Source: Arsenophonus fragariae (lineage in GTDB: Bacteria; Pseudomonadota; Gammaproteobacteria; Enterobacterales; Enterobacteriaceae). From it: DNA of 64,000 nt. The stretch is from the NCBI GenBank assembly GCA_047291315.1, contig JBDPYZ010000013.1, positions 1-64,000 on the forward strand, read 5' to 3'. Every line of letters begins with the position of its first letter. Positions within the stretch are counted from its first letter, which is position 1. A program made the position numbers and the translations under genes. Shown here one piece after another: positions 1 to 10,022 of the stretch. Under the pieces are notes generated by a model. The model worked only from the letters and a program-made list of their open reading frames with translations, was not told the origin of the DNA and did not search any database.

Positions 1-100
1 GATTTATAGTGAGTGAAATCGCTTATTTTTGCGTGTAAATACGTATATTAAATGATCTATTTATTTGTAATTTATTGATATATAAAAATTTTATTTTTAT

Positions 101-658
101 TTGGTTACTATGATGACAATAGATGAGATCCCTAATTTTATTGCTGTGCTTATCGCGTGTCTTTTGATGGAAAAATTTCGCTGTATAGATATGGAAAGTA
201 CTTATAGTGCAATACACTGGCTGAGTATTATTTTGATTGTTGGTATGATGCCCTTTGCATTGGCATTACAAAAAAACAGGTGGTGTTGATTTGATTGTTA
301 ATTTACTAATGGATATTGCTGCTGGCATGGGCCAAGGATAATGCTGCTGTGCTTATTTATTTATTTATTTATTGTTTGTGCAGTGACTAGATTATTTATT
401 TCTAATACCGTAACAGCAATATTAATGCCATCCATTGCTGTGTCTAATCATATGAATGTTTCGCCTATACTTTTTGCTATGGTGATCAGTGTTGTTGCTT
501 CCGCGGCTTTTATGGCCTCAGTTTTTTCACTGGTTAATACCTTAATTTTGGCGCCTGGTAGTTGTAAATTCAGTGATTTTTAAAAATTTGAGGTCCCTTT
601 TATTTTTTTAGTTATGGTTATCACTACTCTTATTATTCTTGAATTGTTTCCATTTTAA
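101..658 (+). pseudogene. yfbS: SLC13/DASS-type transporter remnant (yfbS-like)
   Basis: This is the C-terminal part of a sodium/dicarboxylate-type (SLC13) membrane transporter. It is read in two frames. The first, from about 101 to 320, has the hydrophobic AVLIACLLMEKF stretch and an ALQK-TGG motif. The second, from 341, has SNTVTAILMPSIA and then the conserved VNTLILAPG motif, and ends in FPF. A frameshift near the A-run at about 270-275 and a stop at about 340 separate the halves. E. coli YfbS is about 610 residues and lies beside yfbR, as here, so the identity rests on both motifs and position. The upstream part is outside the window or too decayed to see. It is not expected to be functional. 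Confidence 0.75.
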
Positions 659-709
659 GTTATAACCCCTATTTTATGTAACAATACTGTTTATATGTTG
701 TTTAACTTG

Positions 710-1291
710 TTAGCTACTAATTTCATCTAAAGATAGGCTGAATCCTGGTACAAAAATTTTAATAAAGTATTGCATTTCATCGCTATGACGTTCAGAAAGC
801 GTTTTTTCAAGTCGTGTTTTAGCTAAATTAAACTCGGTATTACCAGCAGATAACTCTTCTAAGCATTTTAAATAAGCACATAGTGCATCAGCTTGTTTAA
901 CGATAGCGCGTTCTTCTTCAGTATGATATTCATCATTCAAAATTGGCTGAAAATCTTGTTGTAATTCTTTTGGTAGCATATCAATAAGTTTTTGCTGGGC
1001 ATATTTTTCAATTTTTTTGTATTCGTTAGCAATTTGCGGGTTATGATATTTTATCGGTGTTGGCAAATCACCGGTGATCACTTCACTGGCGTCATGATAC
1101 ATGGCAAGGAGTGCGATACGCTCAGGATTGATTTTGCCATTAAATTTCCGATTTTTAATGCAAGTAAGTGCATGAGCGACAAAGGCAACTTGTAGACTAT
1201 GTTCTGAAATATTTTCTGTACGCACATTTCGCATTAATGGCCAACGATTAATTAATTTCATACGAGAAAGATGGGCAAAAAAATAACTCAT
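710..1291 (-). CDS. yfbR: 5'-deoxynucleotidase YfbR (HD domain)
   Basis: The enzyme dephosphorylates deoxyribonucleoside 5'-monophosphates and is a cytosolic member of the HD phosphohydrolase family. The 193-residue product is near the usual ~199. It carries the metal-binding HD signature: His31 in ISEHSLQV, His66-Asp67 in MYHDASEV, followed by the substrate-loop motif TGDLPTP at about residues 73-79. The start MSYFFAHLSRMKLINRWPLMR matches the family N-terminus. It lies downstream of alaA on the same strand, with a strong hairpin in the gap, so the two are probably transcribed separately. No defects are visible. Confidence 0.93.
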   Translation of the reverse strand: MSYFFAHLSRMKLINRWPLMRNVRTENISEHSLQVAFVAHALTCIKNRKFNGKINPERIALLAMYHDASEVITGDLPTPIKYHNPQIANEYKKIEKYAQQKLIDMLPKELQQDFQPILNDEYHTEEERAIVKQADALCAYLKCLEELSAGNTEFNLAKTRLEKTLSERHSDEMQYFIKIFVPGFSLSLDEISS

Positions 1292-1366
1292 AAACTTTCC
1301 TTATACGATTGTAATAGTGATAAGCATTGTGGCTTCATTAGGTTAACAAGTAAATAATTAAATAAC

Positions 1367-1406
1367 ATAATATAACATCCTTAAGTAATTAAGGATGTTA
1401 TATTAT
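1367..1406 (-). terminator. Long perfect hairpin between alaA and yfbR
   Basis: There is an 18-bp perfect inverted repeat with a 4-nt loop (stem 1367-1384 and 1389-1406, core AACATCCTTAA). It begins 8 bases past the alaA stop codon on the minus strand, where a terminator for alaA would sit. The downstream tract is AT-rich rather than pure T, so termination is inferred from position and stem strength. Confidence 0.6.
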
Positions 1407-1413
1407 TGGACAA

Positions 1414-2628
1414 CTATTGACGATAGTTTAGCAGGAATTGGCTAAATTTATTAATTGCAGCTTCAAGCTCATTAACATAAGGCAAAGTGACAATTCTGAT
1501 GTGATCGGGATCGGGCCAATTAAAAGCAGTTCCCTGAACTAACAAAACTTTTTCCTGTAATAATAAATCAAGTACCATTTTTTGGTCGTTTGAGATATTG
1601 AACTTTTTAATATTAATTTTGGGAAACATATATAAAGCACCTTGCGGTTTAACACAGGAAACCCCAGGAATTTCATTAATCAGTTCCCAGGCAAGATTAC
1701 GCTGTTCATATAATCGTCCACCAGGATAGATAAATTCGTTAATACTTTGATAACCGCCCAATGCAGTTTGGATCGCATGTTGCATAGGAACGTTAGGACA
1801 AAGCCGCATGGATGCTAATATTTCTAGGCCTTCAATATAGCTTTTAGCATTTTCTTTTGGGCCATTAAGTACCATCCATCCCTGACGAAAACCAGCCACC
1901 CGATAAGTTTTTGATAAACCGTTAAAAGTGACGGTTAACAGCTCTGATGCTAGTGAGGCAATTGAATGATGTTCAGCATCATCATAAAGTATTTTATCGT
2001 AGATTTCATCGGCAAAAATAATAAGCTGATGCTGACGGGCGATTTCAACGATCTCTATTAATAGTGCTTTACTGTAAACAGCTCCAGTTGGATTATTCGG
2101 GTTGATGATAACGATCCCACGTGTGCGGGGAGTAATTTTTTTGCGAATATCATTTAGATCGGGAAACCAATTTTGCTCTTCATCACATCTGTAATGTACC
2201 GCTTTGCCACCCGACAGAGATACCGCAGCAGTCCATAATGGGTAATCAGGGGCAGGGACCAGCATTTCATCATTATTATTTAGTAAGGCTTGCATCGATT
2301 GCAGGATTAATTCAGAAACACCATTACCTATAAAGATATCTTCAATATTAATATCAAGCATCCCTCTAGCTTGATAGTGTTGCATGATCGCTTTTCGGGC
2401 GGAGTAAATTCCTTTTGAATCACTATAACCTTGTGAGTGAGTAAGATTGCGTAGAACATCAAATAAAATTTCATCCGGTGCTTCGAAACCAAAAGGTGCT
2501 GGATTACCGATATGAAGTTTAAAAACTTTATGGCCTTCTTCTTCAAGGCGTTTGGCTTCTTTCAGAATTGGCCCTCGTATGTCGTAACATACGTTATCCA
2601 ATTTATTGGATTTACTTATTGTATTCAT
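1414..2628 (-). CDS. alaA: Glutamate-pyruvate aminotransferase AlaA
   Basis: This PLP-dependent class I/II aminotransferase makes alanine from pyruvate and glutamate. It has 404 residues, essentially the length of E. coli AlaA (405). Visible motifs are the NPNNPTG turn (about 177-182), FADEIYD, the Schiff-base lysine Lys240 in LSKTYR, and a C-terminal IRIVTLP containing the carboxylate-binding arginine. It sits in the E. coli order yfbR-alaA-lrhA, with lrhA divergent. The start is MNTISKSNKLDNVCYDIRGP, matching the family N-terminus. It appears intact. Confidence 0.95.
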   Translation of the reverse strand: MNTISKSNKLDNVCYDIRGPILKEAKRLEEEGHKVFKLHIGNPAPFGFEAPDEILFDVLRNLTHSQGYSDSKGIYSARKAIMQHYQARGMLDINIEDIFIGNGVSELILQSMQALLNNNDEMLVPAPDYPLWTAAVSLSGGKAVHYRCDEEQNWFPDLNDIRKKITPRTRGIVIINPNNPTGAVYSKALLIEIVEIARQHQLIIFADEIYDKILYDDAEHHSIASLASELLTVTFNGLSKTYRVAGFRQGWMVLNGPKENAKSYIEGLEILASMRLCPNVPMQHAIQTALGGYQSINEFIYPGGRLYEQRNLAWELINEIPGVSCVKPQGALYMFPKINIKKFNISNDQKMVLDLLLQEKVLLVQGTAFNWPDPDHIRIVTLPYVNELEAAINKFSQFLLNYRQ

Positions 2629-3356
2629 TTACTCTATTTGAACCTCAAGGTTAATAGAATGAGAAAATTTTTCTGCATATTTATGTTCACACTCTACTCT
2701 TAGTTGGAAAAATTTTGAAGATATAGGCTATTTTTGGTAGAAAAGGTTGGTTTTAATAATTAAATTAAGTCAAATAAACTTTTTATATATCTTAATGAGA
2801 TAAATAGATCCAAAATATTATATTGTTTGGTTTTATATTTTAACCATGAGATTATTGTTTAGTAAACAAAAAATAAATTAATTAGTGTTATGATTTGGCA
2901 GTGCATTTTTTGTTACAAACCATTGGTGGTTTCATGATAGAAATATTATTTTTATAACATATAATTAAAGTTAATATGTTATCGCCGTATGTGGGTAAAT
3001 AAAGTTTTGTTACTTACTAGTTTTCTTAACCGCATTATCTTTGGCGGTTATTTTGTTGGGAATAACGTATTTTCTTCCTGTTTGGGAGATCGTTATTTTG
3101 GCAGAGGATTGGAATTAAAAACTATTCTAATAAAAACGAGAAGAGGAAAATTCTCATTGGCATTTTGTTTATCAATATGTAAAACATGCTTATTATTAAA
3201 CAAGTTAAGTTAATAAAAGTATATACACAGTAATAAATACTGCATTATTAGAAATAAATTTCAATATGTAAGGTTTTATCTTTATTTCTTTAACTGTCAA
3301 TGATTTTAATATCTATTGAATTCGCAAAAACACCAGGAATGATATAAGAGAATAAA
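2629..3356. other. Long intergenic region between divergent alaA and lrhA
   Basis: This 728-base AT-rich spacer must hold the divergent promoters of alaA and lrhA. E. coli lrhA also has a long upstream region. A possible 74-codon reading frame at 2989-3213 has no family resemblance and no convincing ribosome-binding site, so I do not call it a gene. No RNA gene or repeat was recognised. Confidence 0.5.
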
Positions 3357-4274
3357 ATGATAAATTCAAATCGCCCAATCATGAATCTCGATCTTGATTT
3401 ACTTAGAACTTTTGCTGCAGTTGCTGATCTTAATACATTTGCAGCAGCAGCAGTTGCTGTTTGTCGTACTCAATCAGCAGTTAGTCAACAAATGCAGCGT
3501 TTAGAACAGTTAGTTGGCCGTGAGCTGTTTGAACGCCATGGTCGTAATAAATTATTAACGGATCATGGATTGCAGTTATTAGGTTATGCGCGGCAAATAT
3601 TACGGGCTAATGATGATGCTTCAGCTTCGCTAACTTATAATGAAGCTGAAGGTGAGTTGCGAGTTGGTGTTTCTGATGACACTACTAATACTTTATTACC
3701 ATTTTTGCTTAATCGTATCGCATCAGTGTATCCGCGTATGGCGGTTGATATTTATATAAAACGTGCGCATCTTATTAAAAATATGTTGGATAAGGGTGAA
3801 ATTGATTTAGCGCTAATACCCACTGAATTGAGTCAATATCCAAGCACTATTTTGCGTTCTGCGCCGATTCTTTGGCATTGTGCGCCTGATTTTCAGCATC
3901 AATTAAATGAACTAATTCCGTTGGTTGTAATGGATGAAACCAATCCTTTTCGTGAAATTGCGATAAGTACCCTTAATGCTGTGGGTATAAAATGGCGTAT
4001 TGCTTATGAAGCTGCGTCGTTATCGGCGGTGCTTGCAGCGGTTAATGCTGAAGTCGGTATTACTGCGCGTCCGTTAGAAATGCAAAATGCTGATTTAAGA
4101 ATTCTAGGCGAAAGTGATGGCTTACCTCGCTTACCCGAAATTCGCTATTGGTTATACCGTAATATTAATGAGCAAAACGAGGCTATTTTAACTATATTTG
4201 ATGCAATTAAAAATAAGAAAACTCCTTATATAGTACAGTCGATTAGCGAGACAATTAATAAAGAAATATTATAG
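3357..4274 (+). CDS. lrhA: LysR-family regulator LrhA (HexA/PecT type)
   Basis: In enterobacteria this regulator represses flagellar and fimbrial genes and influences RpoS and virulence. The 305-residue product (E. coli 312) has an N-terminal winged helix-turn-helix at about residues 10-70 (LDLLRTFAAVADLNTF, then RTQSAVSQQMQRLEQLVG), followed by a periplasmic-binding-like effector domain. The start MINSNRP corresponds to MISANRP of E. coli, and an AAGAGAA ribosome-binding site precedes it. The HTH is nearly identical to E. coli while the effector domain and C-terminus differ more. It lies directly upstream of nuo, as in E. coli. Confidence 0.93.
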   Translation: MINSNRPIMNLDLDLLRTFAAVADLNTFAAAAVAVCRTQSAVSQQMQRLEQLVGRELFERHGRNKLLTDHGLQLLGYARQILRANDDASASLTYNEAEGELRVGVSDDTTNTLLPFLLNRIASVYPRMAVDIYIKRAHLIKNMLDKGEIDLALIPTELSQYPSTILRSAPILWHCAPDFQHQLNELIPLVVMDETNPFREIAISTLNAVGIKWRIAYEAASLSAVLAAVNAEVGITARPLEMQNADLRILGESDGLPRLPEIRYWLYRNINEQNEAILTIFDAIKNKKTPYIVQSISETINKEIL

Positions 4275-5047
4275 ATCTAAAGGGTAGAAATTACGCTTTA
4301 GTTTAGATTGTTATTTAAGTTAAATATAGCGAGCAATTCTAATATTCCTAGCACTGTTTCTCTATTCTAGATAGTTATAGCAGTGCATTTTTTTATTTTC
4401 TCTAAAACACTTATTTTATTTAGCTGATAAAAGCCAAAGATATTAGTGCATAAAATATTCTTTATTATTGCCATAAAGAGAGGCATTGTTTAATAAAAAT
4501 TATTTAAATATTTCTTATTAATTCAATGGTACTAAATTTTATTTTGGCAAAAGTTATTTTGACTTAAAGGCTTTTGATTTTATCTAATAATTAGGCTTAT
4601 TTATAGATTTGTGAAAAATAGTAGTCATTAATATAATCAAATAAAAGTGATTATTTTGTAATCAATCATATTTTTTCAACAGAATTGTGCGCATGATCAA
4701 AAAATAGCTGAAGTGAGGCTGTTTTAAAACAGGTTTTTCCTGAGATAATGATGTGGTAAAACGAAATATCAGTTACACTAGTTACTAACTGTTAGTATTA
4801 GTTGAATTATCTGCGACGTTTTAGCTAGCGATATTTTTAATTTATAGTTTAAGGTAAAAGGTGTGAAGAGAGCTCTATTCTATAAAGATAATAGTGGTGA
4901 GAGGGACTAAGTTGAAGAAAATTGATGGTTATCGGTCTATTTTGATTTTTTCTTCCCATCTAATTATGGTTAGTATGGTGTAATATTGCGGTAATTCAAG
5001 AGTAAAGCAATGACACCGTTTTTATTTATAATGAGTAAGCAGCGAGT
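4275..5047 (+). promoter_or_regulatory. nuo operon upstream region
   Basis: This is a 773-base non-coding AT-rich stretch between lrhA and nuoA. In E. coli the equivalent long gap carries the nuo promoters and binding sites for ArcA, NarL and Fis. I could not assign promoter boxes here with confidence. A perfect 14-base palindrome CTGTTTTAAAACAG followed by GTTTTT lies at 4719-4732 and a weaker ATCTAAAG/CTTTAG-TTTAGAT inverted repeat lies just after lrhA. The regulatory role is inferred from position only. Confidence 0.45.
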
Positions 5048-5488
5048 ATGTCTACATCTATTGAAGTATCTGCTCATCATTGGGCTTTTGCAATATATCT
5101 TATCGGTGCTCTTGGTCTATGCTCTTTAATGTTACTTGGTGCCTATTACCTTGGTGGTAGATCCCAAGCCAGAGGAAAGCATATTCCTTATGAGTCGGGT
5201 ATTAATTCTGTTGGTAGTGCCCGTTTACGTATATCAGCCAAATTCTATTTGGTGGCTATGTTTTTTGTTATTTTCGATGTTGAAGCGTTATTTCTTTATG
5301 CGTGGGCTGTCTCTATTAAAGAAAGTGGTTGGTTAGGCTTTATTGAGGCAAGTATTTTTATTTTGGTGTTATTAGTTGGTTTATTCTATTTGGTTCGTAT
5401 TGGAGCACTTAATTGGACGCCAGAACGTTCACGTCGTCATGTTGCAAAATCGAGTAAAGTGATTAAAACTAACAATCGTCACCCCTAG
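5048..5488 (+). CDS. nuoA: NADH-quinone oxidoreductase subunit A
   Basis: This small membrane subunit of complex I lies at the junction of the peripheral and membrane arms. The product has 146 residues (E. coli 147) and three predicted transmembrane segments (about 15-37, 68-90, 98-118). It includes the conserved loop HIPYESGINSVGSARLR and the acidic FVIFDVEALFL helix. It is the first gene of a contiguous operon running to 20009. The start MSTSIEVSAHHWAFAIYL matches the family. Intact. Confidence 0.96.
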   Translation: MSTSIEVSAHHWAFAIYLIGALGLCSLMLLGAYYLGGRSQARGKHIPYESGINSVGSARLRISAKFYLVAMFFVIFDVEALFLYAWAVSIKESGWLGFIEASIFILVLLVGLFYLVRIGALNWTPERSRRHVAKSSKVIKTNNRHP

Positions 5489-5508
5489 TAACATTGAGGC
5501 ATTTAAAG

Positions 5509-6183
5509 ATGGATTATACGCTCACTCGCATTGACCTAAGTGGTGAGAATGACCGTTATCCCTTACAAACACAACAAATTGTTGGGGATCCATTAGAACA
5601 GCATGTTCATCGTAGTGTTTATATGGGCAAATTAGAGCATGCTTTACACAATATGGTGAATTGGGGCAGAAAAAATTCTCTCTGGCCGTACAATTTTGGC
5701 CTTTCATGTTGCTATGTTGAAATGGTAACCTCTTTCACTTCGGTGCATGATGTTGCCCGGTTTGGTGCTGAGGTATTACGAGCATCACCGCGGCAGGCTG
5801 ATTTCATGGTTGTTGCTGGTACCTGTTTTACTAAGATGGTACCTGTTATTCAACGGCTTTATGATCAAATGTTAGCGCCTAAATGGGTTATTTCTATGGG
5901 GGCTTGTGCTAATTCTGGGGGTATGTACGATATTTATTCTGTTGTCCAGGGTGTAGATAAATTTCTTCCTGTTGACGTCTATATACCTGGTTGCCCGCCA
6001 CGTCCTGAAGCTTATATGCAAGCACTATTATTATTACAAGAATCGATTGGTAAAGAACGTCGTCCACTATCATGGGTAGCAGGAGATCAGGGTGTTTATC
6101 GCGCTAATATGCAATCTGAAAAAGAGCGTAAGCGTGGTGAAAGGATCGCGGTCAAAACGCTACGAACACCCGATGAAATATAA
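5509..6183 (+). CDS. nuoB: NADH-quinone oxidoreductase subunit B (N2 cluster)
   Basis: This peripheral-arm subunit binds the terminal [4Fe-4S] cluster N2, which passes electrons to ubiquinone. The four ligands are visible as Cys67-Cys68 (GLSCCYVEM), Cys133 (MGACANSGG) and Cys162 (IPGCPPRPE). I chose the ATG at 5509 because MDYTLTRIDLSGENDRYPLQ equals the E. coli N-terminus and a GAGG ribosome-binding site lies 9 bases before it. An in-frame TTG at 5494 would add five residues. The product has 224 residues, slightly longer than E. coli because of a short insertion near residue 44. Intact. Confidence 0.96.
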   Translation: MDYTLTRIDLSGENDRYPLQTQQIVGDPLEQHVHRSVYMGKLEHALHNMVNWGRKNSLWPYNFGLSCCYVEMVTSFTSVHDVARFGAEVLRASPRQADFMVVAGTCFTKMVPVIQRLYDQMLAPKWVISMGACANSGGMYDIYSVVQGVDKFLPVDVYIPGCPPRPEAYMQALLLLQESIGKERRPLSWVAGDQGVYRANMQSEKERKRGERIAVKTLRTPDEI

Positions 6184-6263
6184 GGCTTAAAAATAAGCTA
6201 TTCAGCGTAACAGAAGCAATGTGTTGCGGTCGTAATAAACCTGATCAAGCGTTGTGGTGCATA

Positions 6264-8063
6264 ATGATAACAGATCAGATAACGCAAGAGAGTGTCAGGC
6301 CAGAATGGCAGACTTATGATCACTGTGATGATCCAGTAATTTTGGCACTGCGTAATCAATTTAGTTCAGATGCTTTTACTATACAACCAACGCGTACTGG
6401 AATGTTGGTTGTATGGATTAAACGTGAACAACTTGTTACCGTGATAGAGTTTTTGAAAAAACAGCCCAAACCTTATGTTATGTTGTTTGATCTACATGGG
6501 ATTGATGAGCGGCAAAGGGTATATCGGCAAGGTTTACCTGAAGCTGATTTTTCCGTTTTTTACCATCTTATTTCTATTGAGCGTAACCGCGATATTATGT
6601 TGAAAGTGGCGCTTAATGAGAAAGATCTTAATATTCCATCTATCGTTTCCTTATTTCCTAATGCTAATTGGTATGAGCGTGAAGTGTGGGATATGTTTGG
6701 CATAACATTTAAAGGTCATCCCAATTTGCGGCGCTTATTGATGCCAATGACATGGCAGGGACATCCGTTATGCAAAGATTATCCGGCCAGAGCCACTGAG
6801 TTTGATCCTTTTGTTTTAACCAAACAGAAGCTTGATTTAGAAATGGAAGCATTGACCTTTAAACCCGAAGAATGGGGAATGGCGAGAAGCAACGAACATG
6901 AGGATTTTATGTTCTTGAATCTGGGTCCCAATCATCCCTCATCTCACGGAGCTTTTCGAATTGTACTGCAACTTGATGGTGAAGAGATTATTGACTGTGT
7001 ACCGGATATTGGTTACCACCATCGAGGTGCAGAGAAAATGGGCGAGCGCCAATCCTGGCACAGTTATATTCCCTATACTGACCGTATTGAGTATTTAGGT
7101 GGCTGTGTTAATGAAATGCCTTATGTATTAGCGGTAGAAAAACTGGCAGGAATTGACGTACCAGATCGAGTTAAGACTATTCGCGTCATGTTGTCAGAGT
7201 TATTTCGTATTAACAGTCACTTACTCTATATCAGTACTTTTATTCAGGATGTCGGTGCAATGACACCGGTTTTCTTTGCATTTACGGATCGGCAGAAAAT
7301 ATATGATATTATTGAAGCGATCACCGGTTTCCGTATGCACCCCGCTTGGTTTCGGATCGGAGGTGTTGCCCATGATTTACCACAAGGTTGGCAGAAACTG
7401 TTGCAGGAGTTCCTCGATTGGATGCCAAAGCGTTTGGATTTTTATGTCAAAGCAGCATTACACAATAGTATTCTTAAAGGGCGTTCATTTGGTGTAGCAG
7501 CTTACACTACTAAAGAAGCATTAGAGTGGGGGGTCACTGGCGCTGGATTACGGGCTACGGGTCTTAATTTCGACATTCGTAAATGGCGACCCTATTCAGG
7601 TTATGAAAACTTTGAATTTGACGTTCCTATCGGAAAAAACGGCGATTGTTATGATCGTGTGATGTTAAAAGTGGAAGAGCTATGGCAAAGCCTATGTATT
7701 CTTAAACAATGCTTAAATAATATGCCTTCAGGACCATTTAAAGCCGATCATCCACTAACGACTCCACCACCGAAAGAGCGCACCTTACAGCATATTGAAA
7801 CCATGATTAACCATTTTTTACAAGTTTCATGGGGGCCAGTTATGCCAGCAAATGAGGCTTTTCATATGATAGAAGCAACAAAGGGGATCAATAGTTACTA
7901 TTTAACCAGTGATGGTAATACTATGAGCTATCGCACACGTGTTCGTACACCAAGTTTTGCCCATTTACAACAACTTCCTGCGGTGATCAGAGGCAGTCTG
8001 GTGTCTGATCTTATTGTCTACCTTGGTAGTATTGATTTTGTCATGTCAGATGTGGATCGTTAA
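6264..8063 (+). CDS. nuoC: NADH-quinone oxidoreductase fused subunit C/D
   Basis: This is the fused NuoCD subunit typical of gammaproteobacteria (599 residues, E. coli 596-600). The NuoC domain covers about residues 1-175 (FPNANWYEREVWDMFGI) and the NuoD domain about 200-599 (LNLGPNHPSSHGAFRI, the quinone-site histidine motif). The start at 6264 gives MITDQITQESVRPEWQTYDH, which aligns with the family. An in-frame ATG at 6219 would add 15 unrelated residues. No strong ribosome-binding site is visible. The stop codon overlaps the nuoE start by one base. Intact. Confidence 0.95.
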   Translation: MITDQITQESVRPEWQTYDHCDDPVILALRNQFSSDAFTIQPTRTGMLVVWIKREQLVTVIEFLKKQPKPYVMLFDLHGIDERQRVYRQGLPEADFSVFYHLISIERNRDIMLKVALNEKDLNIPSIVSLFPNANWYEREVWDMFGITFKGHPNLRRLLMPMTWQGHPLCKDYPARATEFDPFVLTKQKLDLEMEALTFKPEEWGMARSNEHEDFMFLNLGPNHPSSHGAFRIVLQLDGEEIIDCVPDIGYHHRGAEKMGERQSWHSYIPYTDRIEYLGGCVNEMPYVLAVEKLAGIDVPDRVKTIRVMLSELFRINSHLLYISTFIQDVGAMTPVFFAFTDRQKIYDIIEAITGFRMHPAWFRIGGVAHDLPQGWQKLLQEFLDWMPKRLDFYVKAALHNSILKGRSFGVAAYTTKEALEWGVTGAGLRATGLNFDIRKWRPYSGYENFEFDVPIGKNGDCYDRVMLKVEELWQSLCILKQCLNNMPSGPFKADHPLTTPPPKERTLQHIETMINHFLQVSWGPVMPANEAFHMIEATKGINSYYLTSDGNTMSYRTRVRTPSFAHLQQLPAVIRGSLVSDLIVYLGSIDFVMSDVDR

Positions 8064-8614
8064 TGATGCAAGATGAATTTAATCCAAATCAACAGCAAAA
8101 GCGGCTCTATGTCGCTAAAATGGTAGAGTCTCACACGAAACATGATTTTGCCTTAACGGAAGATGAGCGTGAAGAGATCGAGCAAGAAAAACATCACTAT
8201 GAAGATTCTAGAGCTGCTTCAATTGAAGCATTGAAAATCGTGCAAAAAAAACGCGACTGGGTAGAAGATGGTGCTATTTATGCAATTGCCGATCTGTTAG
8301 GTATACCTGCTAGTGATGTAGAAGGTGTGGCGACCTTCTACAGTCAAATTTATCGCCAACCTGTTGGTCGCCATATTATTCGCTATTGTGACAGTGTGGT
8401 TTGTCATATTACCGGTTATCAAGGTATTGAGGCAGAAATTATAAAATTATTGAAAATTGCGCCCGGGCAAACAACCGCAGATGGCCGTTTTACCTTATTA
8501 CCAACTTGTTGTCTGGGTAATTGTGACAAAGGTCCCACTATGATGATTGATGAGGATACGCATAGTCATTTAAAGCCATCTGATATTCAACGGCTATTGG
8601 AGCAGTATCCATGA
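8063..8614 (+). CDS. nuoE: NADH-quinone oxidoreductase subunit E (N1a cluster)
   Basis: This is the thioredoxin-like [2Fe-2S] subunit of the NADH-dehydrogenase module. Ligands are Cys109, Cys114 (RYCDSVVCH), Cys150 and Cys154 (TCCLGNCDKG). The 183-residue product exceeds the E. coli 166 because of a longer, poorly conserved N-terminus. An internal ATG at 8120 would give a 164-residue form. The start at 8063 overlaps the nuoC stop (TAATG), favouring translational coupling, and the 3' end overlaps nuoF by four bases. Confidence 0.93.
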   Translation: MMQDEFNPNQQQKRLYVAKMVESHTKHDFALTEDEREEIEQEKHHYEDSRAASIEALKIVQKKRDWVEDGAIYAIADLLGIPASDVEGVATFYSQIYRQPVGRHIIRYCDSVVCHITGYQGIEAEIIKLLKIAPGQTTADGRFTLLPTCCLGNCDKGPTMMIDEDTHSHLKPSDIQRLLEQYP

Positions 8615-9966
8615 CAACACAGCGACAAATTATCCGTAGTGCGCAGACGCATCCATTAACTTGGCGGCTGCGTGAAGATCATCAACCGGTCTGGTTGGAC
8701 GAATACTTAAGTAAAAATGGTTATAAAGGCGCTAAAAAGTCGCTAAAAAGTATGTTGCCGGATCAAGTTGTTAGCTTAGTTAAAGATGCTGGTCTTAAAG
8801 GTCGTGGTGGTGCTGGTTTTTCTACTGGTCTCAAATGGAGTTTGATGCCGAAAGATGAAAGAATGAATATCCGTTATCTACTTTGCAATGCTGATGAAAT
8901 GGAGCCAGGAACTTATAAAGATCGTCTTTTAATGGAACAACTGCCGCATTTGTTGATCGAGGGAATGTTAATTGGCGCCTTTGCACTAAAAGCATACCGT
9001 GGGTATATTTTCCTGCGTGGTGAGTATATCAAAGCAGCCAAACATTTACGTAAAGCGATTGAGGAAGCGAAAGCAGCGGGTCTATTAGGTAAAAATATTC
9101 TGGCTACTGGTTTTCACTTTGAGCTTTTTGTGCATACTGGTGCTGGACGCTATATTTGTGGTGAAGAAACAGCGCTAATTAACTCCCTTGAAGGACGCCG
9201 TGCAAATCCGCGTTCAAAACCGCCTTTTCCGGCAACATCAGGTGTTTGGGGTAAGCCGACTTGTGTTAATAATGTTGAAACACTCTGTAATGTGCCTGCT
9301 ATTATTGAACATGGCAAAGAATGGTATCTCGGACTTAGCGAAGGCAAAATTAAAGATGCTGGAACCAAGCTAATGGGATTTTCTGGCCGGGTCAAGAATC
9401 CAGGGTTGTGGGAATTACCTTTTGGTATAACTGCTCGTGAAATATTGGAAGATTATGCCGGTGGAATGTGTAAAGGTTTGACGCTTAAAGCATGGCAACC
9501 CGGCGGGGCAGGTACTGATTTTCTAACCGAAGCGCATCTTGATTTAGCAATGGATTTCGACACTATCGCTAAAGCCGGTAGCCGTTTAGGTACAGCTCTT
9601 GCCATGGCGGTTGATAATGAAATTAATATGGTTTCTTTAACCCGCAATTTAGAGCAATTTTTTGCCCGAGAATCATGTGGTTGGTGTACCCCGTGTCGTG
9701 ATGGTTTACCTTGGAGTGTGAAAATTCTACAGGCTTTAGAGCGTGGTGAGGGTCAACCAGGCGATATTGAAACATTAGAGCAACTTTGTCGCTTTCTTGG
9801 GCCAGGGAAAACATTTTGTGCTCATGCGCCCGGTGCAGTAGAACCCTTGCAGAGCGCTATCAAATATTTTCGTGCCGAATTTGAAGCTGGTATCAGCCAA
9901 CAGAATTTTGCCAACTTGACTTCAATTACAGGCATTCAACCAAATTTATTAAAGCAGCGTTGGTGA
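8611..9966 (+). CDS. nuoF: NADH-quinone oxidoreductase subunit F (FMN, NADH, N3)
   Basis: This subunit oxidises NADH, holds FMN and carries the [4Fe-4S] cluster N3. The glycine-rich GLKGRGGAGF loop (about 62-71) binds FMN/NADH. N3 ligands are Cys356, Cys359 and Cys362 (CGWCTPC) with Cys403 (TFCAHAPG). The product has 451 residues (E. coli 445). The start overlaps the nuoE stop (ATGA), so translation is coupled. Intact. Confidence 0.96.
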   Translation: MTTQRQIIRSAQTHPLTWRLREDHQPVWLDEYLSKNGYKGAKKSLKSMLPDQVVSLVKDAGLKGRGGAGFSTGLKWSLMPKDERMNIRYLLCNADEMEPGTYKDRLLMEQLPHLLIEGMLIGAFALKAYRGYIFLRGEYIKAAKHLRKAIEEAKAAGLLGKNILATGFHFELFVHTGAGRYICGEETALINSLEGRRANPRSKPPFPATSGVWGKPTCVNNVETLCNVPAIIEHGKEWYLGLSEGKIKDAGTKLMGFSGRVKNPGLWELPFGITAREILEDYAGGMCKGLTLKAWQPGGAGTDFLTEAHLDLAMDFDTIAKAGSRLGTALAMAVDNEINMVSLTRNLEQFFARESCGWCTPCRDGLPWSVKILQALERGEGQPGDIETLEQLCRFLGPGKTFCAHAPGAVEPLQSAIKYFRAEFEAGISQQNFANLTSITGIQPNLLKQRW

Positions 9967-10022
9967 TAACTTACGCTAAGCTGAATAAAGACTTATTTAA
10001 GTCGACTGAATTTTTGATTAAC

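Noticed and set aside
2989..3213. Possible 74-residue gene upstream of lrhA
   Set aside because: No ribosome-binding site, no family resemblance, composition like the surrounding non-coding DNA.
9150..9814. Minus-strand open frames inside nuoF
   Set aside because: Shadows of the strongly conserved nuoF coding frame.
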